Below, piece after piece: positions 22,501 to 34,771 of a stretch of DNA of 64,000 nt. A model generated the notes under the pieces. That model saw nothing but the letters and a program-made list of their open reading frames with translations. It was not told where the DNA came from and did not search any database. Position 1 is the stretch's first letter, and every line of letters starts with the position of its first letter. A program made the translations under genes and the position numbers. Source of the stretch: Dactylorhiza incarnata (taxonomy: Eukaryota; Streptophyta; Magnoliopsida; Asparagales; Orchidaceae); NCBI GenBank assembly GCA_033032865.1, contig JAWHQI010000719.1:62001-126000 (forward strand), written 5' to 3'.

Positions 22501-22953
22501 CATAGGAACTTAGAGTTCGCCGTCGGTGACCGGGTTTACTTGAAGATCAAACCGTTCAAAGGGGTATCAAGGATTCGACGCTTGAAAAAGCTCAGTCCGA
22601 GGTACTTAGGACCGTTCGAGATCGTGGAGCGTGTTGGTGATGCGGCTTATCGGCTTGCACTATCTGCAGAGCTGAGCGGTCTGCACGACGTGTTCCACAT
22701 TTCAGTGTTGAGGAAGGCAGTGCAAGAGCCTACTCATATCGTTGCGGTCGGCAAAGTTCCGGTCGATAGTGGGTTGTCGACGAAAGTCAAGCCTTTACGC
22801 ATCGAAGATACCGAAGTAAAGCAGCTGCGGAACAAGTCCATTCGGATGGTAAAAGTCCGGTGGGATAACTGCGGCCGAGAGGAGCTCTCTTGGGAGAGAG
22901 AGCAAACGATGCTTGCGGAGTATCCCGAGCTATTTCCCTCAGGTAAAGTATAA
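19568..22953 (+). CDS. pol: pol polyprotein (PR-RT-RH-IN-chromodomain) of the Tekay-type element
   Basis: One unbroken frame. The protease motif [10 protein letters not shown] is near 19594-19623. Reverse transcriptase (about 20100-20760) has the catalytic FIDD at 20602-20613. RNase H (about 21036-21390) has [13 protein letters not shown] and [11 protein letters not shown]. Integrase has an HHCC zinc finger (about 21690-21815) and a DDE core with [17 protein letters not shown] and [16 protein letters not shown]-like region ([16 protein letters not shown]) and a C-terminal chromodomain ([19 protein letters not shown]) follow. The product processes gag, copies element RNA and integrates the cDNA; chromodomains direct insertion to marked chromatin. 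All catalytic residues that I can check are present, so the element may be competent or only recently silent. Confidence 0.93.
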
Positions 22954-22996
22954 CTGTAATTTATGCTATTACTGTTTCCTGGATTTCGGGACGAAA

Positions 22997-23017
22997 TTCT
23001 TTTAAGGAGGGTGGAGT
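22997..23017 (+). other. Polypurine tract region
   Basis: TTCTTTTAAGGAGGGTGGAGT lies immediately before the 3' LTR. The purine run AAGGAGGGTGGAG is the plus-strand primer site typical of this clade. Confidence 0.75.
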
Positions 23018-25105
23018 TGTAACACCCCAAATCTGGTAGTTCCGCGAAGTAGGCGGAGTGGTAGTGCGGCACGTGAAGCAGGCTAGAATTTTCCCTGTCT
23101 GCTCTTAGCGCACGATCAGTGGCCTCATCGCGCACGACCAGTGATCGTGTGCCAGCGATCGTGCGTTAATTCAGAAGAGAATCGAGTTCTGTCTCGGACA
23201 GTGCGCACGACCATTTCCCTCTTCGCGCACGACCAGTGATCGTGCGCCAGCGATCGTGCGCTTATTCGCAAGAATTCAGAGTTCTGTCCCGGATAGTGCG
23301 CACGACCATTGCCCTCGTCGCGCACGACCACTGACCGTGCGCCTGTGATCGTGCGCCCTGTTTATTCTGTTCCGCGATTTTGAGCGGAGAAGAAGATCCG
23401 ACCGATCAAATTTCTTGGAATTCGATCCAACGGCTGGGATTTGATGCTGGGGGGTCTTAGGGCTTTGGAGAGGGATTAAACCCTCATTATTTCATAGTGT
23501 TTCTCTCTCCTAGGCTAGAGGAAGAAGAAGGGGGCAAGGAAGAAGAAGAGGAGATTTCGCCATTGACGGAGCTCCGGAGCTCCGTTTCGCGAGCCGTTTC
23601 CAGATCCGGAGAGTGCAGCCCGGTGCGGTTCTTTCCCTCCGCGTAGAATCTCGGATCCATGGCGAAGAGGAACACGTCTAGGGTAACGATTCTTCCTCCC
23701 GAACTTTGGACTTGTATTTGTCCATTTATTCCTCTTTCTTTGCTTGCATGAGGTATCTCTTTCACCAAATGGGTGAAGTGTAGGATTTCCTCAAGTCCTT
23801 CGGGACTCCGGGTAGATTGTGTCCGTCCCCGGCATATTGCATGTAGAAAATCCGGTAGTCGTGCGGATTTAGGCATTTTGTGTGAAGCCTATTCGTGGCC
23901 GTGAGCCCGAATCGGTGATGCTTGATTTGCGACGTTGCATTTAGGTTAGACCTAGAATGCGTGCCGGAGAATGACTCCGTGAACTCACCTATAGTATTGC
24001 GGGAGTTAAGTGTAGGCGTCTTGTGAAGATCCCTACGAAAGCCCCATGCTTTGAGTTTTGGATGAAGGCAAACCTTCACCACGTTATTGATGCGGAGCGT
24101 ATGTACCTCCCTTGTTGAGAATTCGCGAAGCCTAGATCCTTATGAAGGGGTTAGGTGCGTAGCGTATATTTTTGTGTAGCACTTGAAAGTGCTAAACCCT
24201 TACGGGCCGAGGTGAAGCCGTACCCGCGTCGTGCGATAGATCGCGACGATTAGAGCACGGGCAAAGCTGAACCGAACCCGTTTCCATGCAGATCGGCGAG
24301 AGGTCCCTTCCTCATGAAGGCCGTGTGATCATGGGAGAGGTCGTGGAAGGTGTCATACCTAGACCGACCAAAAGCTCTTGTTTCCCACCTAAGGTTGTGA
24401 CCCTTAGGGTGGAGTGTTGTGAATTTGATGTTATGTTTAGCCTCATGCGATTTGCTTAGGCGGTTGTGGGAAACCTTCGGGTGAACCCAACCAACATCAT
24501 GTGCATACCTAGGTTCCCTTCTTTTTGATGCTCAACCTAGAAGATTGATTGTGCTTGAAACCTCACCTTGTGTAGTTGCACTCTCTTTAGATTAGTACTT
24601 GTGCTAGTGTGGCTTACTTGCAGGGTAGAATCTCCGCCACCCCGGGAAAGGGGTGGGGTCGTTATAATTTGGTCAGCTGTGCTGACCGTTGCCTTGTTTA
24701 CCACCGCTTGGTGGAATGTTCTTATGCAGGTGCAGGTGAGCCTAGCGGGAAATAGCGGGCGTTGGTCCTCTTGCTGTCCTTTTGCTGAGTTGGCCCTCGA
24801 AGGCCAGCCTTTTTCCTGTTTTCTCATGTATTGCCGGCCTGCGTGCCGATGTATGTTTTTTTAGAGTTTTGTACATTGATTTGATGTAAGGCCCTAAGGC
24901 CGTAACTCTTATTTCTGGATTCATTCCTATGATAGTGGACATGTCTATTTGAATGGTTTAATTAATGCTTCCGCTTACGTTTTGTACTCTCGTTAGTTGT
25001 TACTTTTCTGGTTATCACCTTTTAACTCCTAGCTAGTGTGGTTTGTATGGCGTGGGGTCCCGGCCGGACCTGCTGTTATACTTTTTGCACTGGCAGGGTG
25101 TTACA
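23018..25105 (+). repeat. 3' LTR of the Tekay-type element
   Basis: 2,088 bp and nearly identical to the 5' LTR, bounded by TG...CA. It keeps the complete third palindromic unit that is shortened in the 5' copy. Confidence 0.95.
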
Positions 25106-26070
25106 AGATGAAACACGGGATGTACGCCCTCTACTAGGGGAAAGTTCTCCTACCCGGTACCTCTGGCTCATTCGCTCGGGTGTTCTGGTAGACCGGTCGA
25201 ATTAAACGACTTTAGCTCGGAAGCGAACAGAGTGCGCAAACAGTTAATGAATGAATCGATAAGTGACACGATGACTTTTAACGTGGAAAACCCGGAAAGG
25301 GTGAAAAATCACGCGGTCGGGGCTGCACCGACCAAATTCCACTATATGCTGGGGTTACAATTGGAAACTAAGAATTCGAGCGCGACAGACCACGACTCGT
25401 TACAAAAGTAGAGAGAGAGAGAGAACTCCGATGGTAACATGCCACCTCTCAGAAAACTAAGTACTTCTTCTTCTGGGAACGAAAGTGAGATCGCTGAGTT
25501 GCCTTTCGGGACCCGAAGGATTCCCGAATCGCTTAGGAGGATGGTTTTCCGGAGCGAAGGAAATCTCCAAGTCCACGAAGGAGATCTTTGAAGCCTCGAA
25601 GGAGATCTTCGAGCGTCGAAGGTGGACTTAGAGGAAATCTTCAACGGAGCTCTCTCGGGTGCAGAAGGCAATGTGTCCTGAAATGAAGACTCTGAGTTCC
25701 TTTTATAGCCTTGGGCATGGGTAGCCTGGTAATTTTGCCGTCATAATCACCGTAACCACCTAACGAGCGAATCACGTTCACCGATTCGGAGCACACAGAT
25801 CACAATTTTTCGTAAATGACCGTCTCGCCCTTCGGGCAGGTTGGGCAGTTCGGGCAGCTTCGTTGAAGGTGATGAAGCGACGAACGAGACCTGCAATCTG
25901 AGAAATTAAGAAATGTTAACTGCGCACGTGTCGGAAACGTGGAAGCGTTCTGAGCGTGCCTGGAAGCGTTCTGAGTGCGCAACGAACACGGAAGCGTCTG
26001 AGCGCGCAACGAACACGGAAGCGTCTGAGCGCGCAACGAACGCGAGAGCATTCTGAGCGTGTAACGAACT
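25106..26070. repeat. Unclassified dispersed repeat, copy 2, interrupted by the Tekay element
   Basis: From 25571 to about 26070 it matches 11227-11705 (CTCTCTCGGGTGCAGAAGGC, GATTCGGAGCACACAGATCA, repeated GAAGCGTCTGAGCGCGCAACGAACACG). The stretch 25106-25570 continues DNA that was contiguous with 15966 before the gypsy insertion. No protein domain found. Confidence 0.6.
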
Positions 26071-26099
26071 CGGGAAATTGGAAGTTACGTCCCCTAAGG

Positions 26100-27017
26100 G
26101 GAAAACGAGCTCCGACCGCACCCGCCGAGGGGGTGCGGTTTCGGCCGCATCCCCCGCAAGGCGGGGGGGGGGGGGGGGGAGTTTGACCGCACTCCACCAT
26201 GGGGGGTGCGGTTTGGCCGCACTCTTATGGGGTGTGCAGCCATGCGGCTTGGCCGCTACCCCCACTATAAGGGTGCGGTTAGGCCGCACCCCCCCACTAT
26301 GTGGGTGCAGATTGGCCGCACCCCACCATGGGGGGTGTGGGCTTCCCGCACCCCACCATGGGGGGTGTGGGCTTCCCGCACCCCACTAGTGGGCCGCACC
26401 ACAATAGTGGGGTGCGATCTTGGCTGTTTCTGGCGTTGATAAAGCGCGGATTGCGCCGGCGAGTTCCTCCACCCCCATGACCATGGGTTGGGGCCGCACC
26501 CCACCATGGGGAGTGCGGCTTGTGGGGTGCGGGCTAACCGCACCCCAATAGTGGGGTGCGGTCTTGACTGTGCCTGACGTTGATAAAACGCGGATTGCGC
26601 CGACGGGTTCCTCCACCCCCACAACCATGGGTTGGGCTTTGATCCTACTACCTCCACTTTCTAATGATGGAGTTTCTACTAACCGCACCCCACAGGACCT
26701 CTATCCGCTTATGAGGTGCATAACAAGTATTCACCCTTGAGAGAGTTTTGGGGATAATTGCTAATCAAAATGACTCAAAAGAGAAAATGATGTAAATTGA
26801 TAAAGCGCGGATTGCACCGGCGGGTTCCTCCACCCCCCATGACCATGGGTTGGGCTTTGATCCTACTACCTCCACTTTCTAATGATGGAGTTTCTACTAA
26901 CCGCACCCCACCTGACCTCTATCCGCTTATGAGGTGCATAACAAATATTCACCCTTGAGAGAGTTTTGGGGATAATTGCTAATCAAAATGACCCAAAAGA
27001 GAAAATGATGTAAATTG
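26100..27017. repeat. GGGGTGCGG palindromic repeat cluster, copy 2, with a 220-bp tandem duplication
   Basis: At least six inverted GGTGCGG...CCGCACC pairs, a 17-G run at 26163-26179, and the GTTGATAAAGCGCGGATTGC block three times (26432, 26578 and 26797). The last two blocks head a tandem duplication of about 220 bp that ends GAGAAAATGATGTAAATT. It matches 14215-14580. Confidence 0.8.
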
Positions 27018-27600
27018 TGAGTTCTTGCTTTTCTAAATTATGATATATGCGCGTCGTAGTTTTGATCTATATGATGAAAATGATGTAAATTCTGATCTCA
27101 ACATTCATGCTTTAATCACATAAGTTAACTGATAATCTCAGTTTATGCATGAGTGATGTATGATCATTAAATTTTCTGCACAGTTATTATTTTTATTTTG
27201 TTACTTTGTAGGCTCAAGAGCCTTTTGTTATGCTATATCACCTTTCGATTTTTTTAAAAGATTAGATGATTATATACAGCTTGTTGTGCTTTTTTATTGA
27301 TTAACATTTATTGTGTATGCACATACTGCATAAACAAATCATTATAGAATGTGAGAAGGTTTCGGCTGAGCGCGAGAGAGAATCAGAGAGAGTTTTAGGC
27401 GCTGGTGTGAGGCTTATGGTTTGCCCCTAGAAAAATTTGAAATTAATTTTAGATGAGAATTTAAATTATGTTGGTGTGCGGATACCCATAAAATTTGAAA
27501 TTAATTTTAAATGAGAATTTTAAATTGTGTTGATACTTGATCGGTTTGTTTTTGACGTGCCTTTAACAAATCCCTATATTTAATATTCCTAATAATAAAC
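27018..27600. other. A/T-rich intergenic DNA with a short duplicated block
   Basis: AAAATTTGAAATTAATTTTA occurs at about 27432 and 27489 in a 57-bp-spaced tandem pair. Nothing else recognised. Confidence 0.5.
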
Positions 27601-27900
27601 TCATATGCTAACCTAATCTAACATTCCCCATCTCTCTCCCGAAATCAAACTCCCGACTCGTGCGCCTCCCCGTCCCGCGATCTGGAGCCCTAACCCTACC
27701 CGCGATCCCGCCGACTCCAGGCGTTTCTCCCCGGCGACCTCCCTCCCGCCGATCTCTCCTTCCAGAGAAATCCCAGGGGTGTTCTCTCCTCCCAGCGACA
27801 GCCCAGCGTCGCTCACGGAACCGTTCATTCTCCCTCCCGATCGGCTATCGTAATTCCAGAGCAAGTATAACTCTCCTTCGCTACATGATTATCACGCCTT
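27601..27900 (+). promoter_or_regulatory. C/T-rich leader-like segment upstream of the MULE remnant
   Basis: A GC- and pyrimidine-rich block (CCCTAACCCTACCCGCGATC) in otherwise A/T-rich DNA resembles a plant 5' UTR. It may be the leader of the Mutator-like gene downstream or a captured gene fragment. No translation product is assigned. Confidence 0.35.
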
Positions 27901-28711
27901 TGTCTATTTCCCACAGTTTTATTTGAATCTTGGATGATAACAGTAGGTCTTATAACAAGTAGATTTAAATTTTTCTCAAGTCTGAAAATCTGGACTTACC
28001 TCCTTCTCTACATAAATTTATCGTCACCTTGAACTGAAAATATGGACTTATTGGTTCAATATCTTTCTATACCAAGTCAGCTTGAAATCAAATTTGGACT
28101 TGTATGATGAATGTTTTGGGTGTTTTATTTGTTAAATGTTGTAATGCAATCTTGTATATGCTGTTATGCAAACCCAAACAATTGTGTTCTTTAGAAATTC
28201 CTATTGCCTTCAGTCATTTGACCCAAGTACAATGTTTAGGCTTTTTGTTATACAAACTTGCATATGGACGGGTTTACTGGCCAAATTCATCTTATTTTGC
28301 GTTTGGAAATGATTTACTCTGAGAGTGGGTTAAGGGGATTTTGTGGCACTTAACACCCAAGTTTTAGATTCTTCGTTTGTAAGTTTTTCAGTTTTTTCTA
28401 AGTTTTTACTATCAGTTCTCACCAATTTTTTTAATCAAGCTTTGTTATATCTTGAGCCGATGATTGTGTTTTTATTAGTCTGTTTCATTTATGGTATAGA
28501 ATGATGTGAATTTTGAGAGCTAAAGATTCAAGAGAGAGTGCATTTTACATGTCATTTGAAGTTTCACTGTTTACTATTAGAATGCATCATTCAAGGTCAT
28601 TTATTGTTTCTACTACATGCCTAATGAAATCAGTTTTTTTTATTCTTGTGATTACATCGAGATATTGCTGAAGGATTTGCACGATATGACTACACAAGTT
28701 GGTCACATGGG

Positions 28712-29494
28712 TTGAGTGAGATTTTTTGTTGTTTAATCAGACGTGATGATTGCAGTAATCTGATTTTGATTGTTAATGATGATGACGCTAAAAATTTGAT
28801 AAGTTATTTCAATACTGAAAGAGAAGTAGATGTTTATGTTGATACTGTTGAAGCTCAATTTGATTGTGATATGCCAGAAGAATACATTGAGGTCCACCAC
28901 ACAAGTAGAACGCCAATAATTGAAATTGAAAATGATAGTGAATCATCAAACAATGAAGAGGACACAGATGGAAATGATTCCACATTTAGTGATGACTTTG
29001 AAGATGATGATTTTGACTATGATGATCAGGAGTTCAGTGAATATGTTGATGAAGCCATAGAATGGGTTGGATCGAAGGATCCAAATGGAGGAAATCAAAT
29101 GATATAACACTATAAGAACTAAAGTCAGTCCACTTGTAATCCAAACAAAAGCAAATCATCATGTTATCAAATTTATCAAGGTGATGCAAATGGATCGAAT
29201 TTTGAATTTTAAGTCGGGCTATATTTCAATATTGCTGAAGAATTTAGAGATGTGGTGAGGACTTATTCGAACATGCAAGAAAAGACTATTAATTTTAAAA
29301 AGAATTGTAGTGATAAAATACAAGTCACTTGTGAATGCGGTTGAGTTATGTACGCTTCCTTCTTATCAAATAATGACAAAATCTTTCAAGTAAAAACCAT
29401 AAAAGGAGAACATAAATGCTATAGGACCGCAAGCTCTAAATATTGCACATCAAATTTTCTTACAAAAAAGATATCAACATTACCTAAGGAGTAA
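28712..29494 (+). pseudogene. Mutator-like (MuDR) transposase N-terminal remnant
   Basis: The first frame (28712-29107) encodes a typical MULE N-terminal part: REVDVYVDTVEAQFDCDMPEE followed by an acidic Asp/Glu/Ser stretch ending in EAIEWVG. After a stop, another frame (about 29224-29494) shows the MULE DNA-binding domain: FRDVVRTYSNMQEKTINF, KIQVTCECG, MYASFLSNND and FQVKTIKGEHKC. A TGA immediately after CECG breaks it. No catalytic DDE domain follows, so this is a truncated, dead copy. Confidence 0.75.
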
Positions 29495-29749
29495 CCCCAA
29501 GTGAAGACATCAACTGATGTATAATGTAAACATTTCTTGTATTTGGATTACGTTTTGTATGTTCAGAATGAGTGTTAATGCTTTAATTATGATGATTATA
29601 AAAAGTCAGAAATTAAGATATTTATCAAGGTTTATATGATATTTAAAGTGAAAAGGTTGCATGATTTTTTTAGTATTTGGCGAATTAAAAGTAAAAGCTC
29701 TACACTACATCAGTGTAGCTTCGTGGAATTCAAGAATTACATACTTTAA

Positions 29750-32120
29750 CCAACGTTTTTTTTCTTTTTGCGCCAATGGCAAGTATATCTTACTTATCCA
29801 TAGTGCCTCTTGGATAGTAAATTATGGTGCTACAATTCATGTAATGCCTCAGACATCGATGCTTTGCATCAAATCTACTATTCCAAGATATATCATTGTT
29901 GCTTATGCCTTATGGAGCCACTACTTATGTTAATAGATTTTGAGTAGTGCCCTTTACTCCTACCATCCTGCTTTTATGTTCTTCATATTCTTGGTTCTCA
30001 TTTGAGTTTGCTTTCAATTATTCGTTTACTTATGATCATAATTGTTTTGGACCTTTTTTCTCATTTGAGTTTGCATGGAGTGTCATTGGTAGTGGTCGAC
30101 TGGAGAGCGAGCTTTACATACTAGACATTAATTCTCTTATTTTTTGCTTCCATATCCACTTCTGACTGATATCGATGGCTCAGATAACCCTCCCATCCTA
30201 TATTTAAAAGGGCTCCTCTGATCTTTAGTATTTTGAGTCTAGTGAATCTTGTATTTATGGTAAGCAAGATTATTCTTGCTTCCCTCATCATCATTCTAGA
30301 AGCAATGCTCTTTTTTAGTAAAACCGCTAGTTTATGAGGTATTTATAAAACCGCTATTTATCTAGATTTCATTATTTAATCACCTTTATAGAGGATTAGT
30401 CCAATTGACCTTGCTGTATTTTCTTCTTGATCATTATGAGGTAATGAGTTTTTCCGTTCTTTTATAGCTGAAAATCATACACACTGATAATGCCCGGGAG
30501 TGCATAAGTCATGACTTTTAGGAGATTTGTATCTCCTCGGGCATTATTCATCATAATTCATGCTCTTATACATCATAGGGAATGGTGTTGTAGAGCCGAA
30601 GAGCCGAAGAGCCATCATTTACTTTAGGTAGCTCAGTCCCTTATGTTCGAATGAATGTTCTCATCAATTATTGGCATTTTGTACTAATGGCTACATACGA
30701 CTTTATTAAGACGATTTTCACCATTCTTAACTTCACCTACTCATGTTCCATTTTCTTCCTCTCCATCCATCCCTTTCTTATGACTCTTTAGGTTTCGGTT
30801 GCATGTGTTATATTCATCACTTTGATTCTTCCATGGACAAATTGGCTCACGTGCAATCAAATATATCTTTATGAGGTGTTTTGACTTTGTGATGTTCCAT
30901 GGCTACTTCTATCATTGCTAACCCAGCTGATGTCACCTTCATTAAGAGACAATAATTGTTTCATCCTTTTATCCAAGGCTCCTTGTGATATCCTTGTGTT
31001 CCACCTGCTTATGCTAATGGTTCTCCACCTCTACCTAATAGTTACAACACATCCAACTCCACCTTCACAATCACAATCTTCCCCACCATCACAATCACCT
31101 CTCCAAGTTTTCGTTTACCGCAAAGTTCTCCGGTCGAACCTATTGCTCGTTGATGTTACTCTTGCATTGAAGATCTTCATATTGCTCTTTTGCTAATGTA
31201 TACTTTCAGGAAAATTCATTAATTGTCAAGACCAATACAATCGAGGTTTGATCTCTCTTGTTGTTCGTCATCATAAGAAGTTGCATTAGCTTGACATTAA
31301 ACATACTTTTCTTAGCAACGATTTGATTGAGATTGTGTATTATCAGCCATCGAGGTAATAGATTATAGGACATTCTCTTGCGTCATTTGCAAATAGAAAA
31401 TGTATGACCTTAAACCATCTCTTAATGCTTGGTTTGAGATGTTTAGTTAGGTGGTTTAGGCTATTAAGGTTCTTTGTAGTTCATCTGATTTTTCTCTTTT
31501 TTTCATCGATGTCAGGAGAGTATTGCGATTATGCTAGTCTACGTTGATGCCATTCTTATCACAACGACATTTTCTCCGGTCAAGAAGATATTGCCAGACA
31601 TTTATAGACGCAAAATTTTTCCTTTTTTTTGTTTTCTGGGGATTGATGTTGCTTATAACAATGACTTTCTAATCCCATTTCAAAGGAAATATTGCAAGAA
31701 TTTTCTATAGAATGTTTGTTACTTGGGTTGTAAACCAGTCAATACGCACATGGACACAACTATGAAGCTTTTTTCACTGCTTCCACTTCCTACCCATTGT
31801 TGTCATTCCAGAGTACTATCATCGCTTGTTAGGAAGCTGATATTATTAACAATCGTCATTCTAAACATTTCATTTGCAGCGAGTGTTGTCAGTAATTTTA
31901 TGTATCTTCTTCATACCTTGTATCTATAGGTTGTTGAGCACATTCTTCGGCATTTGAAGAGCGTTTATGGACAATGATTGGTTTATCATCATTCTTCTAT
32001 CCTTTCCATTATTGCCTATTTGGATGACGAACTTGTTGGTTCTAATGACCACCGCTTAAACCATGGTTCATGTATTTTGATAGGGATCTGATCACATGGA
32101 AGAGTAAGTAGTTTGTCATG
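29750..32120 (+). pseudogene. Degenerate Ty1-copia retrotransposon
   Basis: Pieces occur in order in several frames. A protease-like motif WIVNYGATIHVM is near 29810. An integrase core is at 30470-30600 (IIHTDNARECISHDF, GIIHH). A Ser/Pro/Gln-rich linker is near 31050-31110. Reverse transcriptase pieces lie near 31270 and 31530 (MLVYVDAILITT), then GCKPVNTHMDTTMKL near 31725 and the RNase H approach VVEHILRHLKS near 31935. Stops and frame changes are frequent. LTRs were not identified. It is an old insertion. Confidence 0.8.
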
Positions 32121-32715
32121 GATCGTCCATCATTAGATGATTAATATCCCTCGATAAATCTTGCAGTTTATGAATGATTAATACTTGCAACTACCTTACT
32201 CATTATATCAATATATCATAATGATGATATGGAGAAGATTAGGCATGTGAAAGAGAATGTTGGATGATGAGTGATGTCCGCCAATTATACATATTTTTAT
32301 TAATGACTCATATCTCCGACATGATACAGGTCCGTGACACGAATAAATCTCATCTTCATTTAAAGATAATATACGTGAGATATAATAATTTAAAAAATGA
32401 AGAAGACTATATGCACATTAGAAAAGTTGAGCAAATATAGGGAGATTCATCAGTAGGATGATTTGTGAGGACATGCCAAGAAGATGAAGGGATATTGGCT
32501 ATGAAATTTTCAAAGCACAAACTACAAGCTCATGGGTGGAATGTGCGATGAGAGGGGAAAAGGATGAGAGTGGAAAAGGATGGAGAAATATTATCGAATG
32601 GGTGTGAGGGTTTGATGGAAGTGGAAATAAATAGGCTAGGGATTCAGTTGTGTGGATTGTGGTTTTTCTCCTATTCTTTAAATTATTTATTTTAGAGTAG
32701 GGGTCATTGATATTG
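32121..32715. other. Intergenic DNA without recognised features
   Basis: A/T-rich; no domain, RNA or clear element end seen. Confidence 0.45.
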
Positions 32716-34273
32716 GCCTACGTTATTAAAGGCGCAAGGCGCACTGAAGCGCAAAGGGTCCTGGAGCCTAGGCGCAAGGAGCAGGCGCGCGCCCGAGCTA
32801 TATCAGGCGCAAAAATGAAAAATTGAAAAAACTACTAGATCAAGATGTTAAAGGCAAATAAAAACTTAGCAACAAAGCATGCTACCAAATATAATTTCCA
32901 ATATTAATCAAATAAAAAAAACTACAGCATGTAATATAAAACATTAGGCATGTGCACCTTTTGATTTTTGAACATCAACCCCTCTTGAACTAACAACTAT
33001 GACAAATGCACCTGCAATATCATTGAGATGACCAGTTTTTGAAGGCAACAAAATAAAAAAAAACATAAATAAATCAACCAATGAGTACCAAAAACAAACA
33101 TAAACTACCAAGTTAGCAATCATAAGCTATAAACTAATGTGCAAGAAAATAACATAACAATTAACATCCCATAGTATTTCAAATTTTTCTCGGCCTCATC
33201 ATCATTAAATATTAATTACTCATCGTCCGATTCAATTAAGGCTTCATCTTCTTCACTATAATCTTCTTCTTCTTCATTGTACTCAGCTTCTTCTTCTTCA
33301 TTGTACTCAGCTTCTTCATCCTCGACATCATCTGTAAGGATTGCTGGAGTAGGAGACCTCATTCTAGATGTGCTCCCCTTGTCAACTATCTTCTTCCCTT
33401 TGGATAAGTGCGTCTGGTAGATATCCTCTTCTACCCCAGTGGCCTTAGAAACTGCACCCCATGTCAATAAGTCGTCATCAAAAACTAATTCTTCATCCTG
33501 CTCAACTTCATTCTGCCCATCAACCATTCCTTGTTGTTGTCAATATCTTTCAACAAGATTGGATCAATACGATCACGTGAATCATATCGCCGACGCAAGG
33601 CACGATTGTATTTTACAAATACCAAATCATTTAGACGTTGCTAAGCTAGCCGGTTTCTTTTCTTGCTATGAACCTGCAACATAAACAAATAAACAATTAA
33701 TCATATAATGATATAAATTTAATTTTACATACATGCTTAAAAAAATTCATACATGTTCAAAAAAACTCCAATTACGCTCACATCCAGATGCACTGCAAGT
33801 GAGACTTAGAATCTTTATAGCAAATTTAATAAGATTAGGAGTATCGGCTCCATATGATTGCCACCATTCAGCTGCCCAAAAAATTAATATCAAGAAATTA
33901 ATAAAGCATTCTTAATAAATAAATTGTTTGTTTGAAACTTTGAATAATGTCTAATTTACTAACTCGGGGACTTTGTTTTCGTATGTCGAACTGCAAATTG
34001 CATTCCAAATAAACCTTCAACATTTATATATAAACTTAGTTGGTCCATAATTTTATCTTGAATGTCATGACCTGGAATGATCTTTTGCATTGTTTGGTAT
34101 AAACCTCTTATGACTTCTCCATCTAATGCAATATCAGGGCTTAAATAGTAGTATTCTGGATTTAAAAAATGAGCCGCCGCATGCAACAGCCGATGAAGTT
34201 GATTTTCCCATCTCTTGTCCACAATTTCTAGGACATCCTTGTATTTTTCCTCTTTCTCATTGAAAGTGTTAAT

Positions 34274-34771
34274 TGTACTACCCGTAATTCGTCGAGATTG
34301 GAAAGGCCTAAGGAGACGCCTATTCGCAGACCTCGCTGGGCGACCAAGGGGCGAGCAAGGCGCGAGCTGGGCGAGCAAGGGGCGAGCTGGGCGAGCAAGG
34401 GGCGAGCAGAGGGCGAGTTGGGCGAGTATGGCCAGGTAACTACCCCCCCCCCCCCAGGATTTGTCTATAAATAGACCCCCAGGGGTACAAGAAAGAAGAC
34501 CTTTTGGACGAGGTTGACCCCCTCAGGCGAGATACTCGCCAGGTCCCTGCCTTCCTTGTACCAAGCTCGGCCATTTTTTGTTGGAGGGGAAGACTCCCTT
34601 GAGCTTCCCGGTACGTGGTGGGACCTCCCTGCCGCAGCACCTGGGGTCCTGTTTGTTGCTCTTCTAGCTTCTTCGTCGTTGCCAGCCAAGTCATCTCGTT
34701 GGACTGCTGGGCGAGTAGCCTCCGGCTGCATTGGTCCGAATTTTGGAGTCGGGATTTTCCTGGCTTCAACA
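34274..34771 (+). mobile_element. Solo LTR inserted in the hAT transposase pseudogene
   Basis: 498 bp, starting TGTACTACCC and ending GGCTTCAACA, flanked by the exact 5-bp duplication TTAAT (34269-34273 and 34772-34776). A TATA box in the palindrome GTCTATAAATAGAC lies near 34465 on the plus strand. GGGCGAGC repeats occupy 34350-34420 and a run of 13 C is at 34443-34455. Removing the insert plus one TTAAT leaves the transposase frame continuous, which confirms the boundaries. No internal domains are present, so it is solo by LTR-LTR recombination. The orientation is inferred from the TATA box. Confidence 0.85.

Larger units (their letters stand above)
15967..25105 (+). mobile_element. Near-intact Ty3-gypsy retrotransposon, Tekay/Del chromovirus type (9,139 bp)
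   Basis: The element starts TGTAACACCCC and ends GGGTGTTACA. It is flanked by the exact 5-bp target duplication AGATG (15962-15966 and 25106-25110). The two LTRs (15967-18051 and 23018-25105) differ by little more than a 4-bp deletion near 16285 and one extra G near 16400 in the left copy, so insertion is very recent. Internal order: primer-binding site, gag, protease, reverse transcriptase, RNase H, integrase, GPY/F region, chromodomain, polypurine tract. This order and the chromodomain place it among chromoviruses; the long LTRs and pol sequence fit Tekay/Del. Coding regions are open apart from a gag-pol frame change that looks like an intron, and a gag start at GTG. Confidence 0.93.
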
